From NCBI RefSeq assembly GCF_014252955.1, contig NZ_JACMIA010000001.1, forward strand, positions 3,556,258 through 3,620,257: a stretch of 64,000 nt of DNA, in the 5' to 3' direction. The position numbers were made by a program, and so were the translations under genes. The stretch comes from Stappia sp. 28M-7. Its GTDB lineage: Bacteria > Pseudomonadota > Alphaproteobacteria > Rhizobiales > Stappiaceae. Below the pieces are notes generated by a model. It was given only the letters and a program-made list of their open reading frames with translations, ran no database searches and had not been told where the DNA came from. Below are positions 39,835-50,285 of the stretch, in pieces. How positions within the stretch are numbered: the stretch's first letter is position 1; every line of letters starts with the position of its first letter.

Positions 39835-39999
39835 GAAGAGGGTGGCGCGGCCATGCGTCGGCAGTCATGCGTCGTGCCGCTCACGCCTCGCCAGCCTCCG
39901 CCCCGTCGAACAAATTTTCCGACAGACGAATACCATCTCCGCACACCTCTTCAAAGTATCGTATTTACTATCTAAAATAATTCATACGAAGAATCAATT

Positions 40000-41793
40000 T
40001 TATCTACACGTTCTAAGCGAGTATTTCTCACGAAATTCTAAGATAATTTCTTTCTGTGATTTAGAAAGACGATAATCCTCATTCTGAATAATAGATAGCC
40101 GATCGAAGTCGTCAAAATCCGTGAGTGCTACTATTTTCAAGAAAGTGAGATCTCCCACAACCGATTCGTCATCCAAAAGCTGATGGATCGCAGCGCTATT
40201 GATTTCCCCGACTTCTGCCAATCGGCACAGAGCCACCACTGCGGTTCGATAGCTTCCTGCCTGCCAGGTACGAAAAGACGAGTATTTCGGGGTGTCACGA
40301 GTCTCGAAGGCGGTTTTGGACGATCGAAATACCGCACGCAGAATAGGAAACGCTTCCTTGCCCAGAGCGGGAACACCAGCGAAGGCGAAAAAGGTCGCAT
40401 CGATGGTGAGCGGATCATTCGCGAGCGTTGCCAATTGATTTTTGTGCTTCAAGAACTGGTCTGGCGGCAATTTTGCGATTGCGCGACCTGTGGAGCTCAA
40501 AGAGCTTCGAACTTTCTGGAGACCTTCGCTGTGCGCTATGTCTGCGTAATGCCGTGCGGCGGTAAACAGGCTCTCCGATAGAATAGACCATTGTTCAGTC
40601 GTATTCGGATTTAAGGCCTCGATCAGGCCAGGGGCGAGGTTGTGGGAAGCGAAGTCCTCCGACTCGATGAGGTTTCTCGCAATTTCAAAAGCGACTGCGG
40701 ATCTATCATGTCCTTTTAGAACAACGCTTCTCACGTAACTCCAAACCACGGACTTTTGTTGAGTGGTGAGCTGCCCCTTCTTCAGGAGAGCCAGAACTCG
40801 GTTTCTGTAGGCCGGGTCTTGTAGAACGCTACGCGCTTCTAACAGTTGTTGTTCGGAGAGAAACAGATGCTCAAGCGCACGCATTGCCTGTATTGTGATC
40901 CTGCGACGGATGTACCCGCGTTCCGCGCTGGTTTGAGGTCCTCTTGCAATCGAAATTGGTGCCAAAATCGGCTTCGGCGGAAATGCGGACGTCGCGGTAA
41001 ATTGAAAGATCTTGGAATATTTCCCGTCCGATAGCGCGAAAACGCTTGTTCTTTCGGCGTATATCGCCTCCGCAAAAGGATTAAACCCTAAAACTTTGAT
41101 ATTTTTGGTAGATTCTCTCTTATCACGTGTCACAAGGATAAGATCCGGCACAATTGTTTCGCCTACAAATTTCCTGATGCAACGGCCATTCTCGGCAAAA
41201 TACGTTCTCAAATCGCCAGCAATACCCCATGCGGGATATTCACAAGAACCCAAATTCACCGGTAAAAGCTCGAACGAGTTACCCTTGAATTCGATCGGAA
41301 GCTCACCTTCCGCGGGACCTTTCGAGAAGGTAACTTTACGTGCGCCAGCCAAGAAAATCAGCGTCTCGCAGACGTGACCGCATTTATTTGCCGAGCCTTC
41401 ACCAATTACAAAAACCGACTTTCCTGAAAAATCAATACTCTGAATGATATCCTCCGATGTGAGAGTCTTGGCCGTTGCAGTCAAATGAATTTCCATGATT
41501 TGGCAAATAACGGCGGATAAACCCAACGCAAGCAGGATACTCAATATTATGCTTCTTCCGATCTTGGAAGGCCAAACATAGACTTGCAGGAAGTAGAATG
41601 GCAGCGAAAGAGCCAGCGTCAGACCAACGGTCGGAATTACCCCAACAATGACTGCGACAGGGATCGTGATAAGCCCCATCAGAAGATGGAGGGTAAAAGT
41701 GGACCCCGGACCAAGCATAAAAACACCATAAATCACGACGAGGAAAACAAACGCAGGATAGGCGAAGACGGAAAATCTGCTGTTTGACGTCAT
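40000..41793 (-). CDS. Uncharacterised 597-aa membrane protein
   Basis: No recognised family. The N-terminal 100 residues contain about three to four transmembrane helices (FAYPAFVFLVVIYGVFMLGP, the LLMGLITIPVAVIVGVIPTV region, and IILSILLALGLSAVICQIM). A soluble domain follows with GKSVFVIGEGSANKCGHVCE and LRTYFAENGRCIRKF, then a long, mostly helical C-terminal region (about 310-597) that looks like repeats of paired helices, possibly HEAT-like. GC content is well below that of the neighbours, and flanks are AT-rich or repetitive, which suggests recent acquisition. Start ATG at 41793. A membrane-anchored sensor or scaffold is a guess only. Confidence 0.6.
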   Translation of the reverse strand: MTSNSRFSVFAYPAFVFLVVIYGVFMLGPGSTFTLHLLMGLITIPVAVIVGVIPTVGLTLALSLPFYFLQVYVWPSKIGRSIILSILLALGLSAVICQIMEIHLTATAKTLTSEDIIQSIDFSGKSVFVIGEGSANKCGHVCETLIFLAGARKVTFSKGPAEGELPIEFKGNSFELLPVNLGSCEYPAWGIAGDLRTYFAENGRCIRKFVGETIVPDLILVTRDKRESTKNIKVLGFNPFAEAIYAERTSVFALSDGKYSKIFQFTATSAFPPKPILAPISIARGPQTSAERGYIRRRITIQAMRALEHLFLSEQQLLEARSVLQDPAYRNRVLALLKKGQLTTQQKSVVWSYVRSVVLKGHDRSAVAFEIARNLIESEDFASHNLAPGLIEALNPNTTEQWSILSESLFTAARHYADIAHSEGLQKVRSSLSSTGRAIAKLPPDQFLKHKNQLATLANDPLTIDATFFAFAGVPALGKEAFPILRAVFRSSKTAFETRDTPKYSSFRTWQAGSYRTAVVALCRLAEVGEINSAAIHQLLDDESVVGDLTFLKIVALTDFDDFDRLSIIQNEDYRLSKSQKEIILEFREKYSLRTCR

Positions 41794-42004
41794 ATCATAG
41801 TCTCATTTCATTTATTTCTGATTTAAGCTTGCAAAAATTAATAACCCCAACGTAAAATTAAATCGTCTGGAGCAGGTTGATGTGGTTCCTGGATACTCCC
41901 ACGCTGTTTGGCGAAGCGGATTGTTCGCGTTCCGTCCTGAGTTTCCTTTGCGCTGCGCCAAAGTCCTTGTGCGAACTCTCTCTGGAAGGAGTAGCACGCC
42001 CCCC
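41794..42004. other. AT-rich junction with an unexplained open fragment
   Basis: The first 70 bases are very AT-rich; the rest has normal composition. On the minus strand a frame without start continues from the Lrp 3' side (FQREFAQGLWRSAKETQDG and following), which could be a gene remnant, but I cannot assign it. It may mark the edge of the inserted segment carrying the 597-aa gene. Confidence 0.3.
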
Positions 42005-42475
42005 TCACTCCTTCACCGGCACCACGGGTTCGTTCTTGGTCTGACGGATGGTGAGGGCCGTGCGCACGCTGTCGACATTGGGCGTGGCGGTGAGTTCGCG
42101 GATGATGAAGTTCTGGAAGGCCTGCAGGTCCGGCACCACGCATTTCAGGAGGAAATCTACCTCGCCGGACAGCATGTAGCTTTCGCGTACCTCGGGCCAG
42201 CTCTTGACCTTGTCCTCGAAGGCGTTGAGGTCGCTTTCGGTCTGCGAATGCAGGCCGACCATGGCGAAGGCGGTGACGTCGTAGCCGAGCTGTTTCTCGT
42301 CCAGCAGGGTGCGGTAACCGGTGATAAGTCCGGCCTCCTCAAGCGCGCGCACGCGGCGCAGGCAGGGCGGCGCGGAAATGCCGACGCGCCGCGCCAGCTC
42401 CACATTGGTGATGCGGCCATCCGCCTGCAGCTCTTTCAGAATGTGCCAATCAATCGCGTCGAGGCGAATTTTCAC
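42005..42475 (-). CDS. Lrp/AsnC-family transcriptional regulator
   Basis: A 156-residue regulator: LDAIDWHILKELQADGRITN and VELARRVGISAPPCLRRVRA form the Lrp HTH; the RAM effector domain follows (GYDVTAFAMVGLHSQTESDL, VRESYMLSGEVDFLLKCVVP). The start is GTG at 42475, preceded by AAGGAG; the longer ATG frame reaches into the intergenic region. Divergent from the ELM1-like/trxB genes. Its target is probably amino-acid related but unknown. Confidence 0.9.
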   Translation of the reverse strand: MKIRLDAIDWHILKELQADGRITNVELARRVGISAPPCLRRVRALEEAGLITGYRTLLDEKQLGYDVTAFAMVGLHSQTESDLNAFEDKVKSWPEVRESYMLSGEVDFLLKCVVPDLQAFQNFIIRELTATPNVDSVRTALTIRQTKNEPVVPVKE

Positions 42476-42700
42476 GCTGGTCTCCTTCACAAATCGCTGG
42501 CACAGACATGTCGTCACCCCATCCGCCACCGCGGCGGCCGGGCCGGTCGCCTCGCCCACGTTCCGGCAGGCGGGAGGACCGGCCGGACGGGCAAGGGACG
42601 CGGTGCCAGGCGCACGATGGGGCCGACAGATCGTGCCTCCTGGTCATCCGGGCACTTATGATTCTTTGCCGAAACCTGCAATACTATATCAACACAGGTC

Positions 42701-44715
<2,015 letters not shown>

Positions 44716-44778
44716 GCTGTCTTCCGGGAGGCTTCGGCCTAAATCGCTGGAAACTGACGAGAACAGGCAGAGGGTGTC

Positions 44779-45675
44779 GTGCCGCTTGACTGGGACAAGC
44801 TGAGGATTTTCCACGCGGCCGCGCAGGCCGGCAGCTTCACGCATGCCGGTGACATGCTCAACATGAGCCAGTCGGCGGTCAGCCGGCAGGTCAGCGCGCT
44901 GGAGCACGACCTGAAGGTCCCGCTGTTCCACCGGCATGCGCGTGGCCTGCTGCTGACCGAGCAGGGCGAGGTGCTGTACCGCACCGCGCGCGAGGTGTTC
45001 ATGAAGCTGGAGGCCGCGCAGGCCCGGCTGACCGACAGCCGCGAAAAGCCGACCGGCGCCCTCCGCATCACCACCACCGTCGGCCTCGGCTCCACCTGGC
45101 TGACCGAACGGCTCAACGAGTTCATCGACCTCTATCCGGAGATGGACCTCAGACTGATCTTCGACGACGACGAGCTCGATCTGGGCATGCGCGAGGCGGA
45201 CGTGGCTATCCGCCTGCGCCAGCCCACCCAGCCGGACCTCATCCAGCGCAAGCTGTTCACCGTGCATTTCCACGTCTATGCCGCGCCGAGCTACATCCAG
45301 CGTTTCGGCGCTCCGAAGTCCGTCGCCGCCCTCGACGGCCACCGGATCGTCACCTTCGGCGAGCATGCCCCGCCCTATTTGCGCGACATGAACTGGCTGG
45401 AAACCGCCGGTTTGTCGCCGGGCGAGCAGCGGCGTTCGGTGCTGCGCGTCAACAACGTGGTGGCGATCAAGCGTGCGGTCCAGCGCGGCATCGGCATTGC
45501 CATGCTGCCCGATTATATCAACGAGGACAGCTCCGGCCTCGTGCAGCTGCTCCCCGAGGCGGAGGTGCCGAGCTTCGACACCTATTTCGTCTACCCTTCC
45601 GAGCTGAAGAACACTGCGCGCATCGCCGTGTTCCGCGACTTCCTGCTGGCCAAGGCAGAGCGCTGGACCTACTGA
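44779..45675 (+). CDS. lsrB: LysR-family regulator LsrB/VtlR
   Basis: A 298-residue regulator that begins PLDWDKLRIFHAAAQAGSFT and has the HTH MSQSAVSRQVSALEHDLKVP, closely like LsrB (Sinorhizobium) and VtlR (Brucella, Agrobacterium). Location next to trxB and just upstream of an AbcR-like sRNA matches that orthologue. In relatives it activates AbcR sRNAs and affects redox balance, lipopolysaccharide and host interaction. The start is GTG at 44779. The predicted protein contains no cysteine, unlike the Sinorhizobium protein for which cysteine-based redox sensing was described. Confidence 0.88.
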   Translation: MPLDWDKLRIFHAAAQAGSFTHAGDMLNMSQSAVSRQVSALEHDLKVPLFHRHARGLLLTEQGEVLYRTAREVFMKLEAAQARLTDSREKPTGALRITTTVGLGSTWLTERLNEFIDLYPEMDLRLIFDDDELDLGMREADVAIRLRQPTQPDLIQRKLFTVHFHVYAAPSYIQRFGAPKSVAALDGHRIVTFGEHAPPYLRDMNWLETAGLSPGEQRRSVLRVNNVVAIKRAVQRGIGIAMLPDYINEDSSGLVQLLPEAEVPSFDTYFVYPSELKNTARIAVFRDFLLAKAERWTY

Positions 45676-45974
45676 GCCAGGCTCGCCCCGCGCCCCTTTC
45701 TTGCTGCACCGCAAAATTGCGAAACAGGCCCCAATGCACCCCTCCATGCGGTCGTTCGAGCATCCTTGCGGGCAATCCTGCGAACATTTCGAATGCCGAC
45801 GCAGCAGGCATCGGCGTCTCCGCTGCCGCATCCGGCGGCACGGAGCAGCTGCGACAGGCTGCCGCACTGGCGTGAAATCAGGCACTTCGCCCGCCATACG
45901 GGCAAGATATCCGGCCGATATGAACCCCTGCGCAGGGCTGACGCGACCGCCTTGCGGAATATGCATAGCAGCCC
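45676..45974. other. Intergenic region between lsrB and the sRNA promoter
   Basis: About 300 bases with no gene that I can support. Repeated GCAG/CTGC-type words give weak hairpins only. I looked for a second, tandem AbcR copy, as found in several rhizobia, and did not see one. Confidence 0.5.
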
Positions 45975-45993
45975 TGCAAGAGTGCTTCTTGCA
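45975..45993. promoter_or_regulatory. LysR-type operator (probable LsrB/VtlR box)
   Basis: TGCAAG-N7-CTTGCA, a perfect inverted repeat with T-N11-A geometry. It overlaps the -35 element of the sRNA promoter, where LysR activators commonly bind, and the lsrB gene ends 300 bases upstream. Confidence 0.6.
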
Positions 45994-46017
45994 TAGGCGC
46001 GTTGTGCACTGCATATA
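45989..46017 (+). promoter_or_regulatory. Promoter of the AbcR-like sRNA
   Basis: TTGCAT, 17 bases, CATATA; a transcript would start near 46024. The -35 is shared with the LysR dyad. Confidence 0.6.
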
Positions 46018-46021
46018 AGCA

Positions 46022-46160
46022 ACAGGCTGTTGGTCTGCTTCGTCGCTACCTCCTCCCAGCGACGTATGATGCGACCAGCTGTTCCCCTCTGGAAGGTGAT
46101 TTCGCCACGCATGTGGCAAAATCGAATAACTGCCGGGCCTCTTGGCCCGGCATTTTTTTT
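46022..46160 (+). ncRNA. abcR: AbcR-like (alpha-r15 family) trans-acting small RNA
   Basis: A probable Hfq-dependent sRNA of about 137 nt. Hairpin 1 has stem CGTCGCT/AGCGACG and exposes ACCTCCTCCC in the loop (46048-46057), the anti-Shine-Dalgarno motif of AbcR RNAs. A second C/T-rich single-stranded motif, GTTCCCCTCT, follows at 46081; hairpin 2 is GCCAC-GCAT-GTGGC; the terminator is GCCGGGCC-TCTT-GGCCCGGC with eight Ts. Position downstream of lsrB matches rhizobial AbcR loci. In relatives these RNAs block translation of many ABC-transporter binding proteins, livK included. The exact 5' end is inferred. Confidence 0.75.
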
Positions 46161-46296
46161 GCCCGGATCACAGCCGCTTGTTATGCTGAGGACAGGGCCT
46201 GCCGTTTTCGGCCGCCCTCCCATTATGCCACCAGCCCCCAAGGCGGTGGATTAGATTTCCGGTATGCTGGCGCCTTGCCCTGAGGACGCGCCAAGC

Positions 46297-46326
46297 AAAA
46301 GGCCCGGCGCAGAGCACCGGGCCTTC
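46297..46326 (-). terminator. Intrinsic terminator after msrP
   Basis: On the minus strand AAGGCCCGGTGC and GCGCCGGGCCTT form a near-perfect stem around TCT, followed by TTG. It lies about 40 bases after the msrP stop. Confidence 0.75.
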
Positions 46327-46363
46327 GGATCGTCTGGAGAGAGCGGCCGAGTGGGGCGCACCC

Positions 46364-47329
46364 TCACATGTAGAGGTTCTCGCCCTCCAGCCCCTTGTAG
46401 AGGGCGGCGACCTGCTCGCCATAGCCGTTGAAGAGCTGGGTCGGCACCTGCTCGCCCGTCGGCAGCAGCTGCTCACGCGCCTGGCTCCAGCGCGGATGCG
46501 AGACCTCCGGATTGACGTTGGCCCAGAAGCCGTACTCCGCCGACTGGATCTCTTCCCAGAAGCTCACCGGGCGCTCCTCGACGAAGGAGAAGCGGACAAT
46601 CGACTTGATCGACTTGAAGCCGTATTTCCACGGCACGGCAAGGCGCAGCGGCGCACCGTACTGCTTGGCGAGCGGCTTTCCGTAAACGCCGGTGACCATG
46701 AAGGCGAGCTCGTTGGTCGCCTCGGCCAGAGTCAGCCCTTCCACATAGGGCCAGGGATACCAGGACGCCCGCTGGCCGCTGGCCGTGTCGGGATCCATGA
46801 AGGTCTCCATGCGCAGGTACTTCGCCTCCGGCTTGGGCGAGGCAAGGCGCACCAGCTCGGCAAGGGGGAAGCCGGTCCACGGCACCGCCATCGCCCAGGC
46901 CTCGACGCAACGGAAACGGTAGAGCCGCTCCTCCAACGAGACCTTCTTCATCAGATCGTCGAAATCCAGCACCTGCGGATTGTCGCAGAGCCCGTCGATC
47001 TTCACCTCCCACGGGCGGATCTTCAGCGCCTGCGCGGCGGAGGCGATCTGCTTGTGCGAGCCGAACTCGTAGAAATTGTTGTAGACGGAGGTAACACCTT
47101 CCGGCGTGATCTCGCGGTCGAGCGTGTAGGCCTCGTTGCGGTTTGCCGGATAGAGCCCCGCATTGGGGTCTTCCTCGGCAAAGGCGCGGCGCGGGAGCCC
47201 TGCCCCGCCGGCAATGGAAGCGCCGGCGATGCCGAGCCCGGCAAGAACCGAACGGCGATTGAAGAAGACGGCCTCGGGCGTCGCCTCGCGCTCGGGCAGT
47301 TCCCAGCTGCGTTTGCGGATGATGTTCAT
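46364..47329 (-). CDS. msrP: Protein-methionine-sulfoxide reductase catalytic subunit MsrP (YedY)
   Basis: A periplasmic molybdopterin enzyme that repairs oxidised methionines in envelope proteins. The 321-residue protein carries a Tat signal (FFNRRSVLAGLGIAGASIAG), the molybdenum-ligating Cys141 in YRFRCVEAWAMAVPWTGFPL, and YGAPLRLAVPWKYGFKSIKS near the cofactor. ATG at 47329, rather than the upstream extension. The heme-membrane partner msrQ (yedZ) is usually adjacent but is not in this window next to it; an MFS gene lies upstream instead. Confidence 0.93.
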   Translation of the reverse strand: MNIIRKRSWELPEREATPEAVFFNRRSVLAGLGIAGASIAGGAGLPRRAFAEEDPNAGLYPANRNEAYTLDREITPEGVTSVYNNFYEFGSHKQIASAAQALKIRPWEVKIDGLCDNPQVLDFDDLMKKVSLEERLYRFRCVEAWAMAVPWTGFPLAELVRLASPKPEAKYLRMETFMDPDTASGQRASWYPWPYVEGLTLAEATNELAFMVTGVYGKPLAKQYGAPLRLAVPWKYGFKSIKSIVRFSFVEERPVSFWEEIQSAEYGFWANVNPEVSHPRWSQAREQLLPTGEQVPTQLFNGYGEQVAALYKGLEGENLYM

Positions 47330-47477
47330 CGTGATGCGTCCTCTTCCAGTCCCTTCAGGACGCCCTTTGCAGACGTCTGACACCGTTTGACCTAGCGTGC
47401 GCACCCCATCCCGGCAAATCAAGTGCGGTTGAACGGCCCGTGCGGACCCCGTGAGCGAGCGCCGCCGGCACCCGGTG

Positions 47478-48863
47478 TCACGGCATCTCGCGCAGCCGGT
47501 GGCCCGAGGCTTCCTGCCCCGCCGAAGCAGGCAGGAAGGCGAATATCGGCACGGAGATCAGCGCCAGCACCGCTGTCACCGCAAAGGCGACATGGAAGTT
47601 GACGAGGCCCAGCGTGTCGCCGGTGACCCAGCCCGTCGCCTCCAGCACGAAGCCGGCCAATGCCACGCCCAGCGCCAGCGAGACCTGCTGGAACACCGAA
47701 CTGAGCGCCGTCGCCTGACTGGCCTCGTTCTCCTCGATGCTGGTGAACGCCAGCCCGTTCGACGAGGTGAAGAGGAAAGAGCGGGTGAGACCGGCGCCAT
47801 AGAGCACCAGGACGAAGATCCAGATCGGCGTGCCGGGCACGAAACCGATCATGGCGAAGGTGAGCAGCGCGCCGCCCAGCGAGGCGATCACCAGCGCCAT
47901 GCGGAAGCCGACGGCCGCAAGAGCCCGCTTGACGATGAACTTCATCGAGATGGCGCCGAACGCCCCGGTGAAGGTGATGAGGCCGGACTGAAACGCGTTG
48001 TAGCCGAAGCTCGTCTGCAGCATCAGCGGCATCAGGAACGGCATGGAGCCGGACGAGATGCGGAAGATGTTGGTGCCCAGCAGCGTCAGGCCGAAGGCGC
48101 GGTTGCGCAGCAAGGCCGGATCGAGGATCGGGTTCGCCCGCCGCCTTGCATGCAGCAGATAGGCAAGCAGGGCGGCAAAGCCGATGATCGTCGTCACAAG
48201 TCCCACCGCCGGCGGCAGGGCCGGCAGGCTGATCACCGAAAGGCCGAAGACGATGCCGGCGGCCGCCGTTCCGGTCAGCAGGAAGCCGGTCCAGTCGAGC
48301 TTCGAGGTCTCGCGCCTCGGGATCTCCGGCAGGTAGATGCCGCAAAGCCAGATGCCGGCGAAGCCGATGGGCACGTTGATGATGAAGATCCAGTGCCAGG
48401 ACAGGTAGGTGGTCAGGAACCCGCCGAGCGGCGGCCCCGCCATCGGACCGATCAGCCCGGGAATGGTCATCAGCGTCATCGCATGCACCAGATCCTTCTT
48501 CTGGAAGGTCCTGACGAGGATGAGCCGGCCGACCGGCACCATCATCGAGCCGCCCATGCCCTGCAGGAAGCGCGAGAGCACGAAGGTCAGCAGCGAATTG
48601 GAGAAGGCGCAGGCGACCGAGCCGATGACGAAGACGACGATGGCCCAGCGGAACACGCGCTTGGCGCCGAACTTGTCGGCCACCCAGCCGCTGACTGGAA
48701 TGAAGATGCCGAGCGCCACCAGATAGGACGTCAGCGCCAGCTTCAGCGCAATGGGGCTGGTGCCCAGGTCCTCAGCGATCACCGGCAGCGAGGTGGCGAT
48801 GACGGTGGAATCCATCATCTCCATGAAGAACGCAAAGGCGATGATGAGGGGGATGCTGTTCAT
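47478..48863 (-). CDS. DHA2-family MFS drug/multidrug exporter
   Basis: A 461-residue inner-membrane antiporter with about 14 helices. The N-terminal helix MEMMDSTVIATSLPVIAEDL (the D-x-T-V/I-V-x-x-A-L-P family signature) and motif A-like GWVADKFGAKRVFRWAIVVF place it in the EmrB/QacA-like DHA2 group; GPPLGGFLTTYLSWHWIFII is motif C followed by the conserved W-R/H-W-I-F. Substrate unknown. It may form an operon with msrP, 150 bases downstream on the same strand. Confidence 0.9.
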   Translation of the reverse strand: MNSIPLIIAFAFFMEMMDSTVIATSLPVIAEDLGTSPIALKLALTSYLVALGIFIPVSGWVADKFGAKRVFRWAIVVFVIGSVACAFSNSLLTFVLSRFLQGMGGSMMVPVGRLILVRTFQKKDLVHAMTLMTIPGLIGPMAGPPLGGFLTTYLSWHWIFIINVPIGFAGIWLCGIYLPEIPRRETSKLDWTGFLLTGTAAAGIVFGLSVISLPALPPAVGLVTTIIGFAALLAYLLHARRRANPILDPALLRNRAFGLTLLGTNIFRISSGSMPFLMPLMLQTSFGYNAFQSGLITFTGAFGAISMKFIVKRALAAVGFRMALVIASLGGALLTFAMIGFVPGTPIWIFVLVLYGAGLTRSFLFTSSNGLAFTSIEENEASQATALSSVFQQVSLALGVALAGFVLEATGWVTGDTLGLVNFHVAFAVTAVLALISVPIFAFLPASAGQEASGHRLREMP

Positions 48864-48973
48864 GTCGACCGGAGGCGCGGCAGGGGAAGGGATCGGGGCC
48901 GCACGTCCTCAATAGCCCGAAAGCGATTGTCTGCAAATGCATGAAACGGCAAAAGTGCCGCGACCGGAGAGCT

Positions 48974-48998
48974 GAAAGGCCGGGCAGATGCCCGGCCC
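48974..48998 (-). terminator. Terminator after the sugar dehydrogenase gene
   Basis: On the minus strand GGGCCGGGCA-TC-TGCCCGGCC followed by TTTC. It lies about 25 bases after that stop codon. Confidence 0.65.
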
Positions 48999-49019
48999 TC
49001 CTGCCCGTTGTCGGCGCGA

Positions 49020-50162
49020 TCAGGGCGCGCCGGAAATCCGGTAGATCCCGCCCTCGCCCTCGTCGGTGGAAAACCACAGGGCGCCGTCCGGCCCATTGCG
49101 CAAGGTGCGGATGCGCCCGTACTCGCCAGCGAGCAGCCAGTCCTCGGTAACGATCTTGCCGTCCGCCACTGCGAGCCGCGAGATCAGTTGATCTTTCAGG
49201 GCCCCGACGAACAGGTTTCCGCGCCACTCCGGCACTGCATCGCCGGTGTAGAAGGCCATCCCCGACGGGGCGATGGACGGATCCCAGTAATACACTGGCT
49301 GTTCGTAGCCCTCCGCCTCGGTGCCGACGCCGATGCGGAGCCCGGAATAGTGGCGGCCGTAGGAGATCACCGGCCAGCCGTAGTTCTTTCCCGCTTCCGG
49401 AATGTTGATCTCGTCGCCGCCTCGTGCCCCATGCTCCACGATCCACAGCCTTCCGGTCTTCGGCTCGATGGCCGCGCCCTGGATGTTGCGATGACCGATG
49501 GACCAGATCTCCGGCAGGGCCTCGCCACTCCTCGCAAACGGATTGTCGGGCGGGATGGACCCATCTGCGGCAATCCTGAGCACGGAGCCGGCATGATCCT
49601 GCGGATCCTGCGCACGGTCCTGCTGGCCGCGGTCGCCCAAGGTGACGAAGAGCGTCCTATCGGGCGCCGGGACGATGCGCGAGCCGAAATGCCGTCCGCC
49701 GGACGTCTTGCGGTTCATGCTGACGAGGACCTTCACGTCCTCCAGCTGCGCGGCACCGTCTGTAACCACAAGACGGGCGCGTGCGGCGGCCGTGCCTGTC
49801 CCGCCCGGCCCCGGCTCGGAGAATGTAAAATAGATCGTGCGCGTGTCATCGAAATCCGGAGCGGCAACGACATCAAGCAATCCGCCCTGCCCGGAGGCGC
49901 GAACCTCCGGCACGCCGGCGACCTCGATGCGGCTGTCGCCGTCGGGCGAGACGATGAGCATCCGTCCCTCGGCCTCGTTCACCAGAAAGGAGCCGTCTGG
50001 AAGAATGTCGAAGCCCCAAGGATAGGACAGGTCGCCGACGACCTGAGTGACCGAGAAACGGGTGTCGCCGGACGTATGCACGGTCTGGGCGGAAACGCTG
50101 ACGCAGGCCGCGGCAAGAACTGCGCTGCCCGCAAGGACGGTGGTGACCAATCGCAAAGACAT
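49020..50162 (-). CDS. PQQ-dependent sugar dehydrogenase (GSDH/Yli-type), periplasmic
   Basis: A 380-residue exported protein with signal peptide (LVTTVLAGSAVLAAACVSVS, cut near AQT). It matches the glucose/sorbosone dehydrogenase six-bladed beta-propeller: YPWGFDILPDGSFLVNEAEG, GGLLDVVAAPDFDDTRTIYF, GHRNIQGAAIEPKTGRLWIV with the E-H-G following, and FVGALKDQLISRLAV. It oxidises aldoses or related sugars using PQQ. The ATG at 50162 precedes the signal peptide; the upstream extension is unlikely. Whether the cell makes PQQ is not visible. Confidence 0.88.
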   Translation of the reverse strand: MSLRLVTTVLAGSAVLAAACVSVSAQTVHTSGDTRFSVTQVVGDLSYPWGFDILPDGSFLVNEAEGRMLIVSPDGDSRIEVAGVPEVRASGQGGLLDVVAAPDFDDTRTIYFTFSEPGPGGTGTAAARARLVVTDGAAQLEDVKVLVSMNRKTSGGRHFGSRIVPAPDRTLFVTLGDRGQQDRAQDPQDHAGSVLRIAADGSIPPDNPFARSGEALPEIWSIGHRNIQGAAIEPKTGRLWIVEHGARGGDEINIPEAGKNYGWPVISYGRHYSGLRIGVGTEAEGYEQPVYYWDPSIAPSGMAFYTGDAVPEWRGNLFVGALKDQLISRLAVADGKIVTEDWLLAGEYGRIRTLRNGPDGALWFSTDEGEGGIYRISGAP

Positions 50163-50285
50163 TCTCCCTCGGCATGAAATCCGAACCCCGCGGAAAATAG
50201 CTAGGGTGCAGGCAAGCGAAGACAATCTATCATTGTAAAAGAACGGGCGGGGCGCGCCAACGGCACGCCCCATGCCCCTGTCGTG

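Larger units (their letters stand above)
38449..39999. repeat. 1.55-kb gene-free, repeat-rich region
   Basis: The longest stretch without a recognisable gene. From 38.55 to 39.2 kb and 39.56 to 39.85 kb it is made of dispersed GC-rich hairpin repeats, including exact 43-bp (38909-38951 and 39792-39834) and 37-bp units. Between them, 39.30-39.48 kb is AT-rich with a candidate sRNA. From 39.9 kb the DNA becomes AT-rich toward the unknown membrane protein gene. Confidence 0.65.

Noticed and set aside
41838-42143. Minus-strand frame with EFAQGLWRSAKETQDG in the lrp-side gap, as a transposase remnant
   Set aside because: I could not tie it to a known transposase family; left as an unexplained fragment.
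45676-45974. Second tandem AbcR sRNA copy
   Set aside because: No CTCCTCCC-containing hairpin with a terminator could be found here.
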